64,000 bases of DNA from Arsenophonus fragariae. Lineage in GTDB: Bacteria; Pseudomonadota; Gammaproteobacteria; Enterobacterales; Enterobacteriaceae. This document shows positions 47,412 through 58,272 of the stretch, piece by piece. The stretch is from the NCBI GenBank assembly GCA_047291315.1, contig JBDPYZ010000013.1:9486-73485 (forward strand), in the 5' to 3' direction. The notes beneath the pieces are model-generated. The model worked only from the letters and a program-made list of their open reading frames with translations, was not told the origin of the DNA and ran no database searches. A program made the position numbers and the translations under genes. Every line of letters begins with the position of its first letter. Within the stretch, counting starts at the first letter, position 1.

Positions 47412-48058
47412 AATATACCCTGATAATTAGCCCGCTTGTTAATTGAGTTGCTGTTCAATTAACAAAATGAATAAATGACATAACATTTTAATTTTTATAT
47501 TTTTTTGTAAAAAATTAGCGTTATAAGTTAATTATTTGTAATAAAATAGTTCTACATCTAATGTTAAAAATTTATTAATTTAAATTATTTAATCATAGTG
47601 TATTAACTATACTTACTTTAACTAATTGTAGTATTTTTTTATAGTAATTTTTTCTATTATTTTTCGTAAATTAGATTTTATAGGATCATTTTCTACATTA
47701 TGTAGTTATTTGTTTACGATTATAAGAATAATAAAGGAAAAAAATTGGGATGAGAATATGTTAACACTATTTTGTGCATGATTAATGCTTATAGCGCAAA
47801 ACTTTGACAAGTATTATAACAATTGTATTATAAATATGGGCTTAATTTATTGATAATATATATAAAATTGTTAAAATATTTAATGCAATAGCTATAAAAA
47901 ACGACTAAATTGATAATTTTATTATATTAATGTTAAATAATCATTTATGTTGCTCAATACGTCTATTTTTACTCGGAAAAATCTAGAATACATATATATG
48001 TATAGCTCTATAAGTTTCGTATTGGATACTTTATTTATATTTTTTAGTAAGAGGTTAA
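47412..48058. other. AT-rich stretch with no supported gene
   Basis: No gene is supported. The last 20 bases hold the ribosome site (AGAGG) for the following ORF. Confidence 0.5.
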
Positions 48059-48409
48059 ATGATGAATATTTTTGTGAATAAATTTATACTATTGTTATTG
48101 AGTATAGTTTTATCTTTTTATTCAGTTTTTACTTTGGCTATCTCATGGATATATTATCGAAATTACTTATTTCACCAAAACCTAATGTATTGTGTGATAA
48201 ATATATATATTGAAGGAGTATCAGCTAATTTAATAGAAAAATATTTAGGTAAAAAACAAGTTAATCGCATATTGTCTCAATGTTCACTTGACAATGGAGT
48301 CTGTTGTGACATAATGGATAGTAAATGTTACGTTGATAGATATTTTAATAAGAAAGGGCAAAGGAGTAAAGGGTGTCAGCAATACATAGAAAAGTTATTT
48401 AGTAATTAA
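48059..48409 (+). CDS. Small membrane-anchored or secreted Cys-rich protein, unknown
   Basis: This intact 116-residue ORF has an AGAGG site five bases before ATG. Residues 9-30 are a hydrophobic segment (ILLLLSIVLSFYSVFTLAIS) that may be a signal anchor or signal peptide. The remainder carries six Cys at 45, 75, 82, 83, 90 and 106, suggesting disulfides and an extracytoplasmic location. Near the end KKGQRSKGCQQYIEKLF is strongly basic. It stands alone in more than 2 kb of AT-rich DNA, which makes its survival notable. I do not recognise it. Confidence 0.6.
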   Translation: MMNIFVNKFILLLLSIVLSFYSVFTLAISWIYYRNYLFHQNLMYCVINIYIEGVSANLIEKYLGKKQVNRILSQCSLDNGVCCDIMDSKCYVDRYFNKKGQRSKGCQQYIEKLFSN

Positions 48410-49763
48410 ATATTCGCAAGAGTGACTAATGGGTTGTATTTTTTTTATAAATTAAAAATGATATTTCTAATATGATGTTAGAAACGATATTGTAAACTTA
48501 AAATTTACTTATTTATTTTGGTATTTTATTCGTTAAAAATCGCTTACTCTTTTAAAGTGAGTTGTGATATTTTTATGGTTATCAAGTTGTAAAATAAAAG
48601 TATTAATATTAAAAATGGTAATTTTTCCATAAAAATTTCATTTAAATATAAAATATCTGTTTATATCAATTTTTATATGACTATTTTAGTTATGATTTAT
48701 ATTTTCTTTTTATATTTATCACTTGATTTATTAAATTTTACTTAACCTGATGACAATAAAAAATGCACAGCTAATAAGTTTAAATAATATTATATCTGTA
48801 TTGTTAGTAGTGTTAAATCGTTAGCTGTTTTGAGCTATGATTTTTCTGATTATCGGTATTATTATGTTTACTATAATTATAAAATTTATAGATAAATATT
48901 TTATTAAAATAGTTTTTATTAAAGCGTTAAAACAATAAAAAGTAGCTTTAATTTGAATCCGTATTATTTTTTATGTCATGATTGGTGCCAACATCATAGG
49001 GATTATTTCTTTTTTTATTAATTTTATCATATTATAGGTTTAATAAATTTTAGCGTTTGGTAGTAAAAATTAATAATAGTTAGAGCACGAATATAAAAAA
49101 TAACTTAAAGTCACTTAATTACTTGATAGAATGGTTAGTTGAGGACTTTATTAGATCATTTTATTGCAATAATTGGTGATTTGATAAGGATATTTATCAA
49201 TACAGAATATTAGCTATTAAGCGTATAAAAAAGAGTTATTATTTAGATTAATTATTATTTAAGCTATGTCTAAATATTTTATTATTTTAATTCGTTTGTT
49301 TGTAATATTTTTGGTTATTTATTTATCGATCTCAAATTTTATTATTAATTTATAATAAATTATATGTTTATAAGTTTATTAAAATAAACACTATATTTAA
49401 AATACAGATATTTTTATTCTTATTTATGATCGTAGATAAGTAAATCTTATTAAAAATATTATTTTTCATTGTGTATTTTAAAGCCATTAATTTTGGCTAT
49501 GCGGGTTTTTTCTTGCAACTATACCAAGATTTAGGGTCATTATTTTAATTTAGAATAGACAGTTATTTATTCTATCTGGTTTCATGCGACAGAACCTTTA
49601 TTTTTTAATTTAGCTAAAAGCGTTTATGTTGTTTAAAAAACAAGCTAGTTTATAAAGACTAAATGTTCTATTAAGCGAATTTTTGTTTTAGACTAATACG
49701 AAGTATTATAAATTTTTCGCTTTCATTATATTTATTAATAATTAATTTCTATTAGGTAAAATG
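48410..49763. other. Long AT-rich stretch with no supported gene
   Basis: More than 1.3 kb without a usable ORF, RNA gene or clear repeat. One hairpin with flanking T-run near 49487-49513 (AAAGCCATTAATTTTGGCTA then TTTTTTC) may be an old terminator. Confidence 0.5.
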
Positions 49764-50158
49764 TATGAATAATTTCGGTATTGGTAATAAACATAGCTAT
49801 ACTCGGTTATTAAGTGACAGTTTTATAGATATGACGCTAGTGACATTAGCCACACTTCGACATTATCTGATAACTCTGTTAGTGTAAAAATAGTGTTACT
49901 ACTAACTATGAACCAGGTAATATTAGCATGGAACATAATGGACGCAAGAATATAGATGATGGCAAGAATGCAATGAGAATAGCAATAAGTTTACTTTTAA
50001 AAGAGGTCACTGATTCTGATAAAGTAAAAATTAGTAAACAAGATTTAGCTGAACTAATTGATAAAAAGAATAATAATGATATTAACTACGTTGAAATAAA
50101 AAATAAGGTTACAACTATGGCTGATTTAAAAATACTGTATAAAAGTATAAACAACTAA
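49764..50158 (+). pseudogene. Paralogue of the 15203-15526 orphan, probably frameshifted
   Basis: The open part (49928-50158, 76 codons, MEHNGRKNIDDGKNAMRIAI) aligns along its length with the C-terminal 70 residues of the protein at 15203-15526; about 22 positions are identical by eye. Upstream, another frame starts MNNFGIGNKHSYTRLLSDSF, and a third reads SDISHTSTLSDNSVS up to the junction, so the original gene was likely about 125 codons. The open part could still be translated from its own ATG but lacks a good ribosome site. Function unknown. Confidence 0.5.
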
Positions 50159-50358
50159 GATAGCTACCCGAAAAATTATTATTTTTACAGATAAAAAATA
50201 ATAATTAGACAGCGATAATGATCGCGGTTATCTAGTAATAAATAAATAAATGAATGAATAAGCATTTATAAAAAGTTAGTGAATACCGCCAATAAAAATA
50301 GCAGCAAAGATCTCTTACGCTAGGTTAATTATTTTTTTGTTAAAAGTTCACTCTCTGT

Positions 50359-50639
50359 TTATGATAGTGATCTACTATTCTTGGCAAAAAGTGAGCGGAG
50401 TTTTTGTAATTTAGCTGGGATTATGGCTAAACAATAACTGCTCTGTTGTCCTTCATTCTGCCAATAATTTTGATGATATTTTTCTGCTAGATACCATTTT
50501 TTGTATGTTCATAGGTAGGGTTTTCTACAGTTCCACCAGTATAACCACTGTCTACCGATTTTACACCAATTACCTGTTTAAATATTGCTTCGGTACACCA
50601 AAAACATCCTCCACTGAGCACTGCATGTTCAATTGTCAT
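50359..50639 (-). pseudogene. msrA: Peptide methionine sulfoxide reductase A, internally deleted
   Basis: MsrA repairs oxidised methionine. The start MTIEHAVLSGGCFWCTEAIF contains the catalytic GCFWC motif and continues VIGVKSVDSGYTGGTVENPT, YEHTK. The next 70 or so residues are missing. After a frame change the C-terminus continues WYLAEKYHQNYWQNEGQQSS and IIPAKLQKLRSLF. The active Cys remains but the deleted core would prevent folding. Confidence 0.85.
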
Positions 50640-50915
50640 AGTGATTGCCTTTTTAAGCTTGTAAATAGAGTTAGAATCAATAAATACGATTTATCAAAAA
50701 AGATGATAGGTATTTTGTCATGTCATATGACTGGTTTGAGCCTAGTTTATACTGTAATATAGCTTGTATTGATAGCTATTCTAAGTGATTAATTTATCGT
50801 TTTGATGGTGAAAAATACGCAAAATTTTGATTCTTACTCGATACTGTTAGCATTGTATTGAAAAAGTGACTCATTGTAAGAATATTATTGCTAATAGATC
50901 TCCTTAATTTTTCTA
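50640..50915. other. Intergenic, no supported gene
   Basis: This is AT-rich sequence between the two minus-strand pseudogenes. Nothing was recognised. Confidence 0.4.
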
Positions 50916-52453
50916 TTAAGGGGAAAGGAATAAATTAGTTGGTCTAAGTTGTTTGTTGGTCGGCGTTTTGTAGCATTTTCCTTATAGGAATAATTAAGAT
51001 TGCCAATACTGCAGCACAAATCATCAATGCAATAGCAACGTGGGAAAAGAGGGCTGGTATAGACTGTAATTGTTCTTTATTGATATTTTCTCCCATAATT
51101 CCTGCCACCAGATTACCTAACGCATTAGTATAAAATCAAATACTTATAACTTGTTCGCGCATTTTTTTAGGTGCCAGTAGTGTCATTGTTGCTAGCCCGA
51201 TTGGACCTAAACATCATTCACTTAAAGTTAATAGTAATATACTGCTGACTATCTAAACGGGAGAAACATTGATATTTTGCGTGATAACTATGTTTGCGGC
51301 TACAATCATAATGGCAAACCCAGCTGCAGAAAATAAGATACCAATAACAAATTTTGTAGTACTAGTAGGATTTATATTGAGCTTAGTCATCGTTGGCTAT
51401 AGCCAACTGAATAGAGGGGCAAAATGATGATGAACAGAGTGCATTAATTGATTGAAACCATATGGTTGGAATTTCAGAGCCATTAGTAAGATAGCGATCA
51501 GTATAGTCACGAGCGAAAATATTAAATGAGGTTGGTTTTTGCTCAAAAGCTGACTAAAAAAATTTCTCTGAAATGAGTAAGATAAAACAGACTAATAAGC
51601 GCATACGTTCATTTTGATTTAAATCCGTCAGGAAAAACATATAAATAAAATAGAGACTAACAAAGGTGGCAGTGATATAAGCAAAAGTTTTGGCCATAAA
51701 GATAGCATTAAATGGCACGATATTTGTCACAATAACGACCAATAATACCATTGCTAATGTGATCCATTTACCGACGTTTTTACTCTTTACGGCTGGTTGT
51801 TCCCAACTAGCATCAATACCTGTTTCTTTATTGTAGCGAAGTATTTGTGGGCCGGCATAAAATCTGAAGATAAGTAGAGCAACCAGCATACCAATACCAG
51901 CAAGGCCAAAACCGATATGCTAGCCCTATTTTTCATGAAGTGCTCCAATAATTAACGGCGCAATAAATAAGCCCATGTTAATTTCCATATAGAACAGTGA
52001 AAATCCGCCGTCACGACGTGTATCATCTTTTCTATACAGAGTGCCAACCATAACAGTAAAACAGGTTTTAAATAAACCAGTTCCCAGTACAATGAATAAT
52101 AATCCGATAAAAAATAGACTATTACCCCAGATTGCAGAAAACGCGATAGAAAGATGGCCTAATGCAATAATCAGTGATCCATACCAAACCGCTTTACGTT
52201 GTTCAAGCCAGTTATCAGCTAACCATCAGCCAGGGAGTGAGGTAATATAAACCCCACTTGCAAAAATACCGACAATAGCTGATGCTTGTTCGATTGTTAA
52301 TCCCATTCCTCTTTGTAATAAGGTTGAGCTCATAAATAGGATCAGTAGTGGTCGCACGCCGTAAAATGAAAAACGCTCCCACATCTAAGTTAAGAAGAGA
52401 GAACTCAGTGGATAGGGATGGCCAAAGAAAGTTTTAGTTACAGTGTATTGCAT
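50916..52453 (-). pseudogene. POT/PTR-family di- and tripeptide transporter remnant
   Basis: This is a proton-coupled peptide importer, readable on the minus strand from MQYTVTKTFFGHPYP. Family blocks are MWERFSFYGVRPLLILFMSS, FKTCFTVMVGTLY, RRDGGFSLFYMEINMGLFIA (the POT signature region) and GFGLAGIGMLVALLIFRFYA. Stops fall in several helices, and the last third is heavily shifted. The longest open piece is 51554-51889. Amino acid uptake by this route seems lost. Which Dtp paralogue it was is unclear. Confidence 0.85.
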
Positions 52454-52878
52454 CTAAATTTTTCTCATCAATAGCTCTACCAGTGAAATTATAAAAGTTA
52501 AAAAATATTAGTTTTCGGTTGTAAAATATTATCTTTTTCAATTCAAATATTACTGTTAATCTAATATCGCGTAACATTATTTTTCCTACATTAAAGAGAC
52601 TAAAACATTAAGATGTAGTTAATATAATTTTATTAAATTTAATTACTATTAAATAAAAAAACATATAAATCAATGAGTTAAAAAGTTACTTTTTAATTGT
52701 TGTGTTGTAGATAATAAATTTTATTTGAAGTGAAAAAATTGATAAAACCATCACTTCATAACATATTTGGGTGGTTTTCTAGCATTTGATTGATAGTTAA
52801 TTTGTTGATAGCTGATTAGTAAAAAGATTGTCTGGTTAAGCCTCGCTACTGTTTTGATAACGCAGCCACTGGTCGTTG
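52454..52878. other. AT-rich intergenic region
   Basis: No gene was recognised between the transporter remnant and the acyltransferase gene. Confidence 0.4.
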
Positions 52879-53823
52879 TTAATCGTGTATGTTATCAAGA
52901 TCACCATAAAGTGATGGCATGCCTGCGGGCCTGGTTTTAAATCGACGATGTAACCACATATATTGGTCAGGTGCTTGCATAATCTCTTTTTCAATCAGTT
53001 TATTCATAAAAGTGGCGGTAGATATTTCATCTTGCTTTGGAAAATGGGTTATTGCTGGTTGAATGAGTAATTCATAACCTTTAGCGTTAGTTAAGCGTCT
53101 AGGGGTAAAAGGTATCATGCCTGGATCGGCTAACTTAGCTAGAATATGCGTTCCTATGGTAGTAGCTGTATATTTGACCGCAAAAAAAGGCACAAACACA
53201 CTTTTTCTTGGTCCATAATCGTGATCTGGGGCGTACCATAAAATTTCTCCTTGTTTAAGGTTGCGTATCATGCCTTTTATATCTTTGCGATCAAGCATGA
53301 ACTTATTGGAGCGTAACCGTCCCCGAGTTTGTAACCAATCGATTACTGGATTGTCGTTTGGGCGATAAACACCAATACCAGGATTTAATATACCAAAGAT
53401 ACGCCCACCTAATTCTAGCGTTAAAAAATGAATTCCTACTACGATGATTCCTTGGCCTGTCAACTGAATTTTTTCAATATTATTCTGTCCCTTAATCGTA
53501 AACCAGCGTTGTACCCGTCTATCTGACCAGAACCAAGCCATACCCGTTTCAAATAATCCCATACCCACTGATTCAAAATTTTTATTGATCATTTGCTGGC
53601 GTTGCTGTGCGTTCATATCAGGAAAGCAGAGTTCTAAATTACGTTTTGCAATCTGTAGGCGTTTTTTTAGAAAATATTTTGATAATCGTCCAAGGCGAGT
53701 TCCTAGCCAATAGATAACAGGATAAGGTAGTAAAACTAGTAAATAAAGGAGCCCAATCCCTAACCATGTTAGCCAATATTGGGGATGTAAATATGAAATT
53801 TTAAAAGGAGATACTTTTATCAT
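52879..53823 (-). CDS. lpxL: Lipid A late acyltransferase (LpxL/LpxP type)
   Basis: This inner-membrane enzyme adds a secondary acyl chain, usually laurate, to Kdo2-lipid IVA. The 314-residue protein has an N-terminal transmembrane helix (YWLTWLGIGLLYLLVLLPYP), the HX4(D/E) catalytic motif in VGIHFLTLELGGR, and conserved blocks GVYRPNDNPVIDWLQTRGRL, WYAPDHDYGPRKSVFVPFFA and YMWLHRRFKTRP. The length is near E. coli LpxL (306). The cold-induced paralogue LpxP is similar enough that the choice rests on context. It stands alone and intact, and is likely needed for outer-membrane integrity. Confidence 0.9.
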   Translation of the reverse strand: MIKVSPFKISYLHPQYWLTWLGIGLLYLLVLLPYPVIYWLGTRLGRLSKYFLKKRLQIAKRNLELCFPDMNAQQRQQMINKNFESVGMGLFETGMAWFWSDRRVQRWFTIKGQNNIEKIQLTGQGIIVVGIHFLTLELGGRIFGILNPGIGVYRPNDNPVIDWLQTRGRLRSNKFMLDRKDIKGMIRNLKQGEILWYAPDHDYGPRKSVFVPFFAVKYTATTIGTHILAKLADPGMIPFTPRRLTNAKGYELLIQPAITHFPKQDEISTATFMNKLIEKEIMQAPDQYMWLHRRFKTRPAGMPSLYGDLDNIHD

Positions 53824-54183
53824 CTGTGTTCTATTTAGTCAGTATTAATATTATGTATTGTGACACTTTTTTTAGCAAAGCTAAAACTTTAACTGTATAT
53901 TTAATCGTCATTCAGTTCTTATCCTTGGTTTGCTTTAGGAGTAGTTTGTTATACTTTTTTCGCTGAGGAAACACTGCTATTTTATATGGTTTTTTTTTCA
54001 ACAATTGGTGATAATTTATTGAAGATCATATATCGATATATTTTATCAGTGATATCATGCGTAAATAAAAGGATAGTGAGCACTAGGGTAATAGGTCGTA
54101 CTCATTTTAAATGAATACAAAGTAAGAAAATTGATATAAATTGAGAATAAAATTAAGTTTCATTTTTTGTAAATAGGAATATT
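53824..54183. other. AT-rich intergenic region
   Basis: No gene was found. It probably includes the lpxL promoter (minus strand). Confidence 0.4.
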
Positions 54184-54772
54184 TTATATCATTCGAATAA
54201 ATATATTTGAAAATATTATAAACAAAGAAAACTCGATTCGATTATCCACAAAAATTTTTTTAGTAATGTGTTTTTTATGAGTGTAAACTGTACTATTAGT
54301 AATCCTAAGTTCTCTAACAGTAACATGATTAGGTACTGTATTCATCCAATTTTTGATAATTGTTTGCTCTTGATAACTAAAAATCGATGCATTGTCATTT
54401 GATAAGTAAGTGATACTTTTTAATATATTATTGTTTTCTATTAAGCGTTCTAATACGTAGTTTAATATTTTTTTCGATATAATAAGATATTTTTTTTAGT
54501 AATATGGGTTGATTTGTGAAGAGGTAAGGAGAATTAAGATAAATATAGAAAAGTACATTATGTAGTTTTTCAATAAATGTTTGTAGTTGATTACAATACT
54601 TTGCATGGTGATAATAATGTGTTAAATTGGCTAAAACAACATCATTATTAAAATTATTAATGGTAGAGTTAATACTATCTTGACTAATAAACTGCAGTTT
54701 ATTGATCTTTGATAAATATTCACTTATGCCTAATTGTGTATAATAATATTCGTCAATAATTAGAAATTTCAT
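54184..54772 (-). pseudogene. rcsA: RcsA-like auxiliary regulator, frameshifted in a T-run
   Basis: The start MKFLIIDEYYYTQLGISEYL, with AAGG ten bases upstream, parallels E. coli RcsA (MDLCSYTRLGLTGYL). The N-terminal domain runs to about codon 98. There, at an eight-T run near 54490-54497, the frame must shift to continue KKILNYVLERLIENNN, then the LuxR-type helix-turn-helix FSYQEQTIIKNWMNTVPNHV and NSTVYTHKKHITKKIF, ending SLFIIFSNIFIRMI. The joined length of about 195 is near RcsA's 207. RcsA pairs with RcsB at capsule promoters. Without correction the product lacks its DNA-binding domain. Confidence 0.7.
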
Positions 54773-55226
54773 TATAATATATCCTTGTCTAAATAATAGA
54801 TAAACCATAAATTTTTTATTTATTACTTACCATAAGTGCAATAAAAATAGCGATAGAAATTTCGAAATTTCTTACTGTTATATAATTAAAATATCATAGT
54901 AAGTATTTAATGGAATACTTATATTAGCTTAATATTCTTTATTAACTGATTTAGTTTATTTATATAATTTAGCTATTATTAATAGTGATTTCCATAAAGT
55001 ATATTCATTATATTTCTGTATTTTTATAGGGATTTTTTGATAAATAGATTAACTAATGCATGATGTCATATTGAATATAAATCATATATTTTTATTAAAA
55101 CAAACTAAGATAACAGCGTTTCTTTAAATGGAATAGTTATTGTTTAAGCACAAATAATATGATGAAAGATGGCAGTGTTTGATATATTAATAATCGACCA
55201 TTGCCATGGTAATTTGTAGCAGGGAA
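54773..55226. other. AT-rich intergenic region
   Basis: No gene or RNA was recognised between the rcsA-like gene and pyrC. Confidence 0.4.
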
Positions 55227-56276
55227 TTATAGAACGTTGATTTCCCAATTAGCATCTTCATTTGCTAAAAAAGGAACTAAATGATTTTTACCTTGGGAAA
55301 TTTTGTCAGTAATAATAACTTTTTTACGTTTAAGTTCAATAAATCCTTCATTAACAGGTAAGCCATAAAATTTAGCGCCGTTTAATGAACAAAACGCTTC
55401 AAAGTTTTCCATTGCATTTATTTCATCAAAAACGGTAGCATAAGCTGCAAGGGCAGTAGGTGCATTAAAAATGCCCGCACAGCCACATGCAGACTCTTTT
55501 CTATTTTGTGTATGGGGTGCGGTATCTGTGCCAAGGAAAAAGCGCTGACAACCTGTTGTTATTGCTTCACGTAATGCTTTTTGATGGATGTCGCGTTTTA
55601 GAACAGGTAGACAATATAAATGAGGTTTGATGCCACCAATTAACATATGATTTCTATTAAACATTAAATGTTGTGGTGTGATGGTAGCAGCCAGATTTTC
55701 ATTACCAGCAAGTACATATTGAACGGCCTCTTTAGTGGTAATGTGTTCAAACACAATTTTTAGGCCAGGAAAATCTTTTCTAATAGGCTCCATGGTTTGA
55801 TCAATAAAATAGGCTTCACGATCAAAAATATCAATGTCACTTGTTGTGACTTCGCCGTGAACTAATAGTGGCATACCTATTTTTTCCATTTTGGCAAAAA
55901 CGGGATAGATATTTACTATCTTTTTTACCCCATCACTAGAGTTAGTCGTTGCATTGGCTGGATAAAGTTTACAGGCAGTAAATACTCCCTGGTTAAAGCC
56001 TTCTTTTACTATTTTTGCGTCAGTTTTATCCGTTAGGTAGCAGGTCATTAATGGTGTAAATTGATGGTCTACAGGGGTTGCGTTAAGGATCCTATTTCGA
56101 TAAGATTTTGCTTGATTAATATCAATAATTGGCGGTACCAGGTTTGGCATAACAATTGCGCGGTCAAAAAATCGGCTAGTATAAGGCACAACAAGTTTTA
56201 ATATATCATCATCTCTGAAATGAACATGCCAGTCGTCTGGGCGGCGAATTTTAATGCTTGTCGTTATTTGGGCCAT
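55227..56276 (-). CDS. pyrC: Dihydroorotase
   Basis: PyrC cyclises carbamoyl-aspartate to dihydroorotate in pyrimidine synthesis. The 349-residue zinc enzyme shows the HxH metal motif in DDWHVHFRDDD, the carboxylated Lys in ACKLYPANATTNSSDG, metal His residues in LLVHGEV and VFEHITT, and the catalytic Asp in FLGTDTAPH. Length and sequence follow E. coli PyrC. The gene is intact, so de novo pyrimidine synthesis is probably kept. Confidence 0.97.
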   Translation of the reverse strand: MAQITTSIKIRRPDDWHVHFRDDDILKLVVPYTSRFFDRAIVMPNLVPPIIDINQAKSYRNRILNATPVDHQFTPLMTCYLTDKTDAKIVKEGFNQGVFTACKLYPANATTNSSDGVKKIVNIYPVFAKMEKIGMPLLVHGEVTTSDIDIFDREAYFIDQTMEPIRKDFPGLKIVFEHITTKEAVQYVLAGNENLAATITPQHLMFNRNHMLIGGIKPHLYCLPVLKRDIHQKALREAITTGCQRFFLGTDTAPHTQNRKESACGCAGIFNAPTALAAYATVFDEINAMENFEAFCSLNGAKFYGLPVNEGFIELKRKKVIITDKISQGKNHLVPFLANEDANWEINVL

Positions 56277-56445
56277 GAAATTGACTCCATCTTAAAGTAG
56301 GTAATGAAAAAGATGAGTTGTGAGCATGTCAGGTAGGGATGATAGAGTGAAAAAAACAAAATAGCTATCTAAATAATAACAGATTAATCTGCTATCAACT
56401 TAATAAGTTATAAAAGTGAAAACAAAAATATAAGTTAAGATTGTT

Positions 56446-56521
56446 TGGCTTATCCACCTGGCCTCTAACTAGTGACGTACGGATTAACAGTTCGACATTC
56501 TACCAACTGAACTATGGACGA
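56446..56521 (-). pseudogene. Decayed tRNA-Asn copy
   Basis: The 76 bases have the same length as the two intact tRNA-Asn genes to the right and match them along the whole length (for example TACGGATTAACAG). Mutations fall in the acceptor stem, D-arm and T-arm: the 5' end reads TCGTCC instead of TCCTCC, and the TTCGA T-loop is lost. The GTT anticodon is still visible. It is unlikely to fold or be charged. Confidence 0.85.
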
Positions 56522-56701
56522 ATAACATTAGATGTGCAGTCAATGATATCGATAGAAAGTTAATTTGTCAAAGACCAAAATGAGTTATTTAAGTTAGCTG
56601 TGTAGTGTTTGCGTATAGCAATATGCTGGCGAGCGAAATGTTGCATTATGGTAAGCATAGAGGTTGATTTTGAATAAATTTAATTTGCTACTGAAAGTAA
56701 A

Positions 56702-56724
56702 AAACCTGCCGGTTAGGCAGGTTT
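56702..56724 (-). terminator. Terminator after tRNA-Asn
   Basis: AAACCTGCC and GGCAGGTTT arms flank GGTTA, with a run of As on the left, which is a U-run for minus-strand transcripts. It lies 10 bases beyond the tRNA 3' end. Confidence 0.85.
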
Positions 56725-56733
56725 GCTAAAATT

Positions 56734-56809
56734 TGGCTCCTCCAACTGGACTCGAACCAGTGACATACGGATTAACAGTCCGTCGTTCTACCGACTGAAC
56801 TATGGAGGA
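56734..56809 (-). tRNA. tRNA-Asn (anticodon GTT)
   Basis: A 76-base tRNA on the minus strand: acceptor TCCTCCA with GGAGGAG and GCCA end, anticodon loop CTGTTAA, T-arm GGTTCGAGT. It has its own terminator. Confidence 0.97.
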
Positions 56810-57068
56810 AAATTGGTTGTGTGCTCCATAACGAGTGGAATAATAGCGGGGCCTATCTTAGTTGTAAAGTGTAAAAATCAAAATAATCACTGTTTGGTTA
56901 TGAGGTAATCAGGAAAGAGAATTGCTGATTTAAAAATCTAAATTCTATATTGTAAAAGTTTAAAATTGATCATATAGAGAGGCTTATTTTGTATTGGTTA
57001 TAAAAAGTTTACAAAAAAATAAGCAAATGTTGTCATAGCATAATTGATGGACATATTAACTAAAAAGC

Positions 57069-57094
57069 AAAAGCCCGCATGATTGCGGGCTTTT
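57069..57094 (-). terminator. Terminator after second tRNA-Asn
   Basis: AAAAGCCCGC and GCGGGCTTTT arms flank ATGATT, with As on the left side (U-run on the minus strand). Confidence 0.88.
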
Positions 57095-57102
57095 AATATT
57101 TT

Positions 57103-57178
57103 TGGCTCCTCCAACTGGACTCGAACCAGTGACATACGGATTAACAGTCCGCTGTTCTACCGACTGAACTATGGAGGA
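57103..57178 (-). tRNA. tRNA-Asn (anticodon GTT), second copy
   Basis: This differs from the copy at 56734-56809 by a two-base swap in the anticodon stem (GCTGTT against GTCGTT on the plus strand). It is otherwise identical and is a complete cloverleaf. It forms a cluster of three with the decayed copy. Confidence 0.97.
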
Positions 57179-57360
57179 ATTTAGCGAGCTAAAAAAGTGG
57201 CTGCATACTAACGATGTCCTCGGCTACTGTCAATGTTAAAAATATAATATTTTTATTGTTTGTTTATACTGCAATCATATTGAATTAAAAATGAACTATT
57301 TATCTGATGTCATATGATTTCTATACAAATTATGAGAAATTTTTTATGGAATTATGTGAG

Positions 57361-57800
57361 TATGCAATTAGATATATCATAAAATGTTATTTTGCTTGAT
57401 AAGACGTTTTAGCTCGGTTTTGATTGCATTGTTGATAGTTGGTTTAGTAAGAATTTTGTTAATAGCAGCATCTTATACTTTATTCAGTCACAAACCATTC
57501 ACGATTATAACATACGCGTAAATCTAGTATTCCAATATCCTTAAAGTGATATACTGGTTTGATATCAAACAGTAATTCAGCGGCCAGCAAAAAATAGGGT
57601 GAAGCCGATTGTCCCGTATAAACCAAAGTACGGTGTATAATAGATTAGAATCTCTGTAAGTAAGCAATGACCATTCCTATACATTAGGTATGGATGGGTA
57701 GTAACAACTGCCAATTTAGATGAGGTCTATTATTACGGTTTTCCTGTTTATTTATTTGGCCGAGATTTTCACTCAGGATTACTTTTATCATATCCATGAC
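57361..57800 (-). pseudogene. Unrecognised decayed coding DNA
   Basis: Minus-strand open pieces read ILTKPTINNAIKTELKRLIK then stop (near 57385-57465), and LVYTGQSASPYFLLAAELLF and HFKDIGILDLRVCYNREWFV further right. MVNVMDMIKVILSENLGQIN starts near 57800. They look like protein remnants rather than random DNA, but I cannot name a family and they may be two genes. Confidence 0.3.
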
Positions 57801-58229
57801 ATTTACCTTAATTGATTAGATTTATAGATGAATCTAAGCTATGAGACTAGCATATTAAATTGCTTTAGTTATCGACACACGCGTTTTTCTCTTTACTTTA
57901 AACAAAACCTTTATTGATTAGGAATTTTCCCAAACAGAAAAAAAATTTATATTTATGAATTTATTTAGATCATTTTGATTTTTTTATTAATTTACTGGGT
58001 TAACGAAGAATATTCTTGAAAAAATTCGATTTTTTCTTAAACAAAAGCATAAAACTATTGATATTATTAACTATTCGTGCGTTAATGGGAGGAAGCCTAA
58101 TAAACAGATCTATTTTATTTACGACATTTAAGTTAATGTGTTATGAGTAGCGTTATCCTTGATAGCCTTTCGACCGTTTCTTGCTGAGTGCTTCCATGAA
58201 TTAAATAGTGATGTAGGCTTTTGTATACC
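57801..58229. other. AT-rich region upstream of the cold-shock gene
   Basis: It must contain the csp promoter. No gene is supported. Confidence 0.4.
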
Positions 58230-58243
58230 TGCCGAAAGCGGCA
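58230..58243 (+). promoter_or_regulatory. Hairpin in the cold-shock gene 5' leader
   Basis: TGCCG, loop AAAG, CGGCA lies 29 bases before the csp start codon. Cold-shock mRNAs carry structured 5' leaders that control translation with temperature. That this hairpin is part of one is inference. Confidence 0.45.
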
Positions 58244-58272
58244 ATGTTTATTTGTTATATAGGAAAAGGCAC

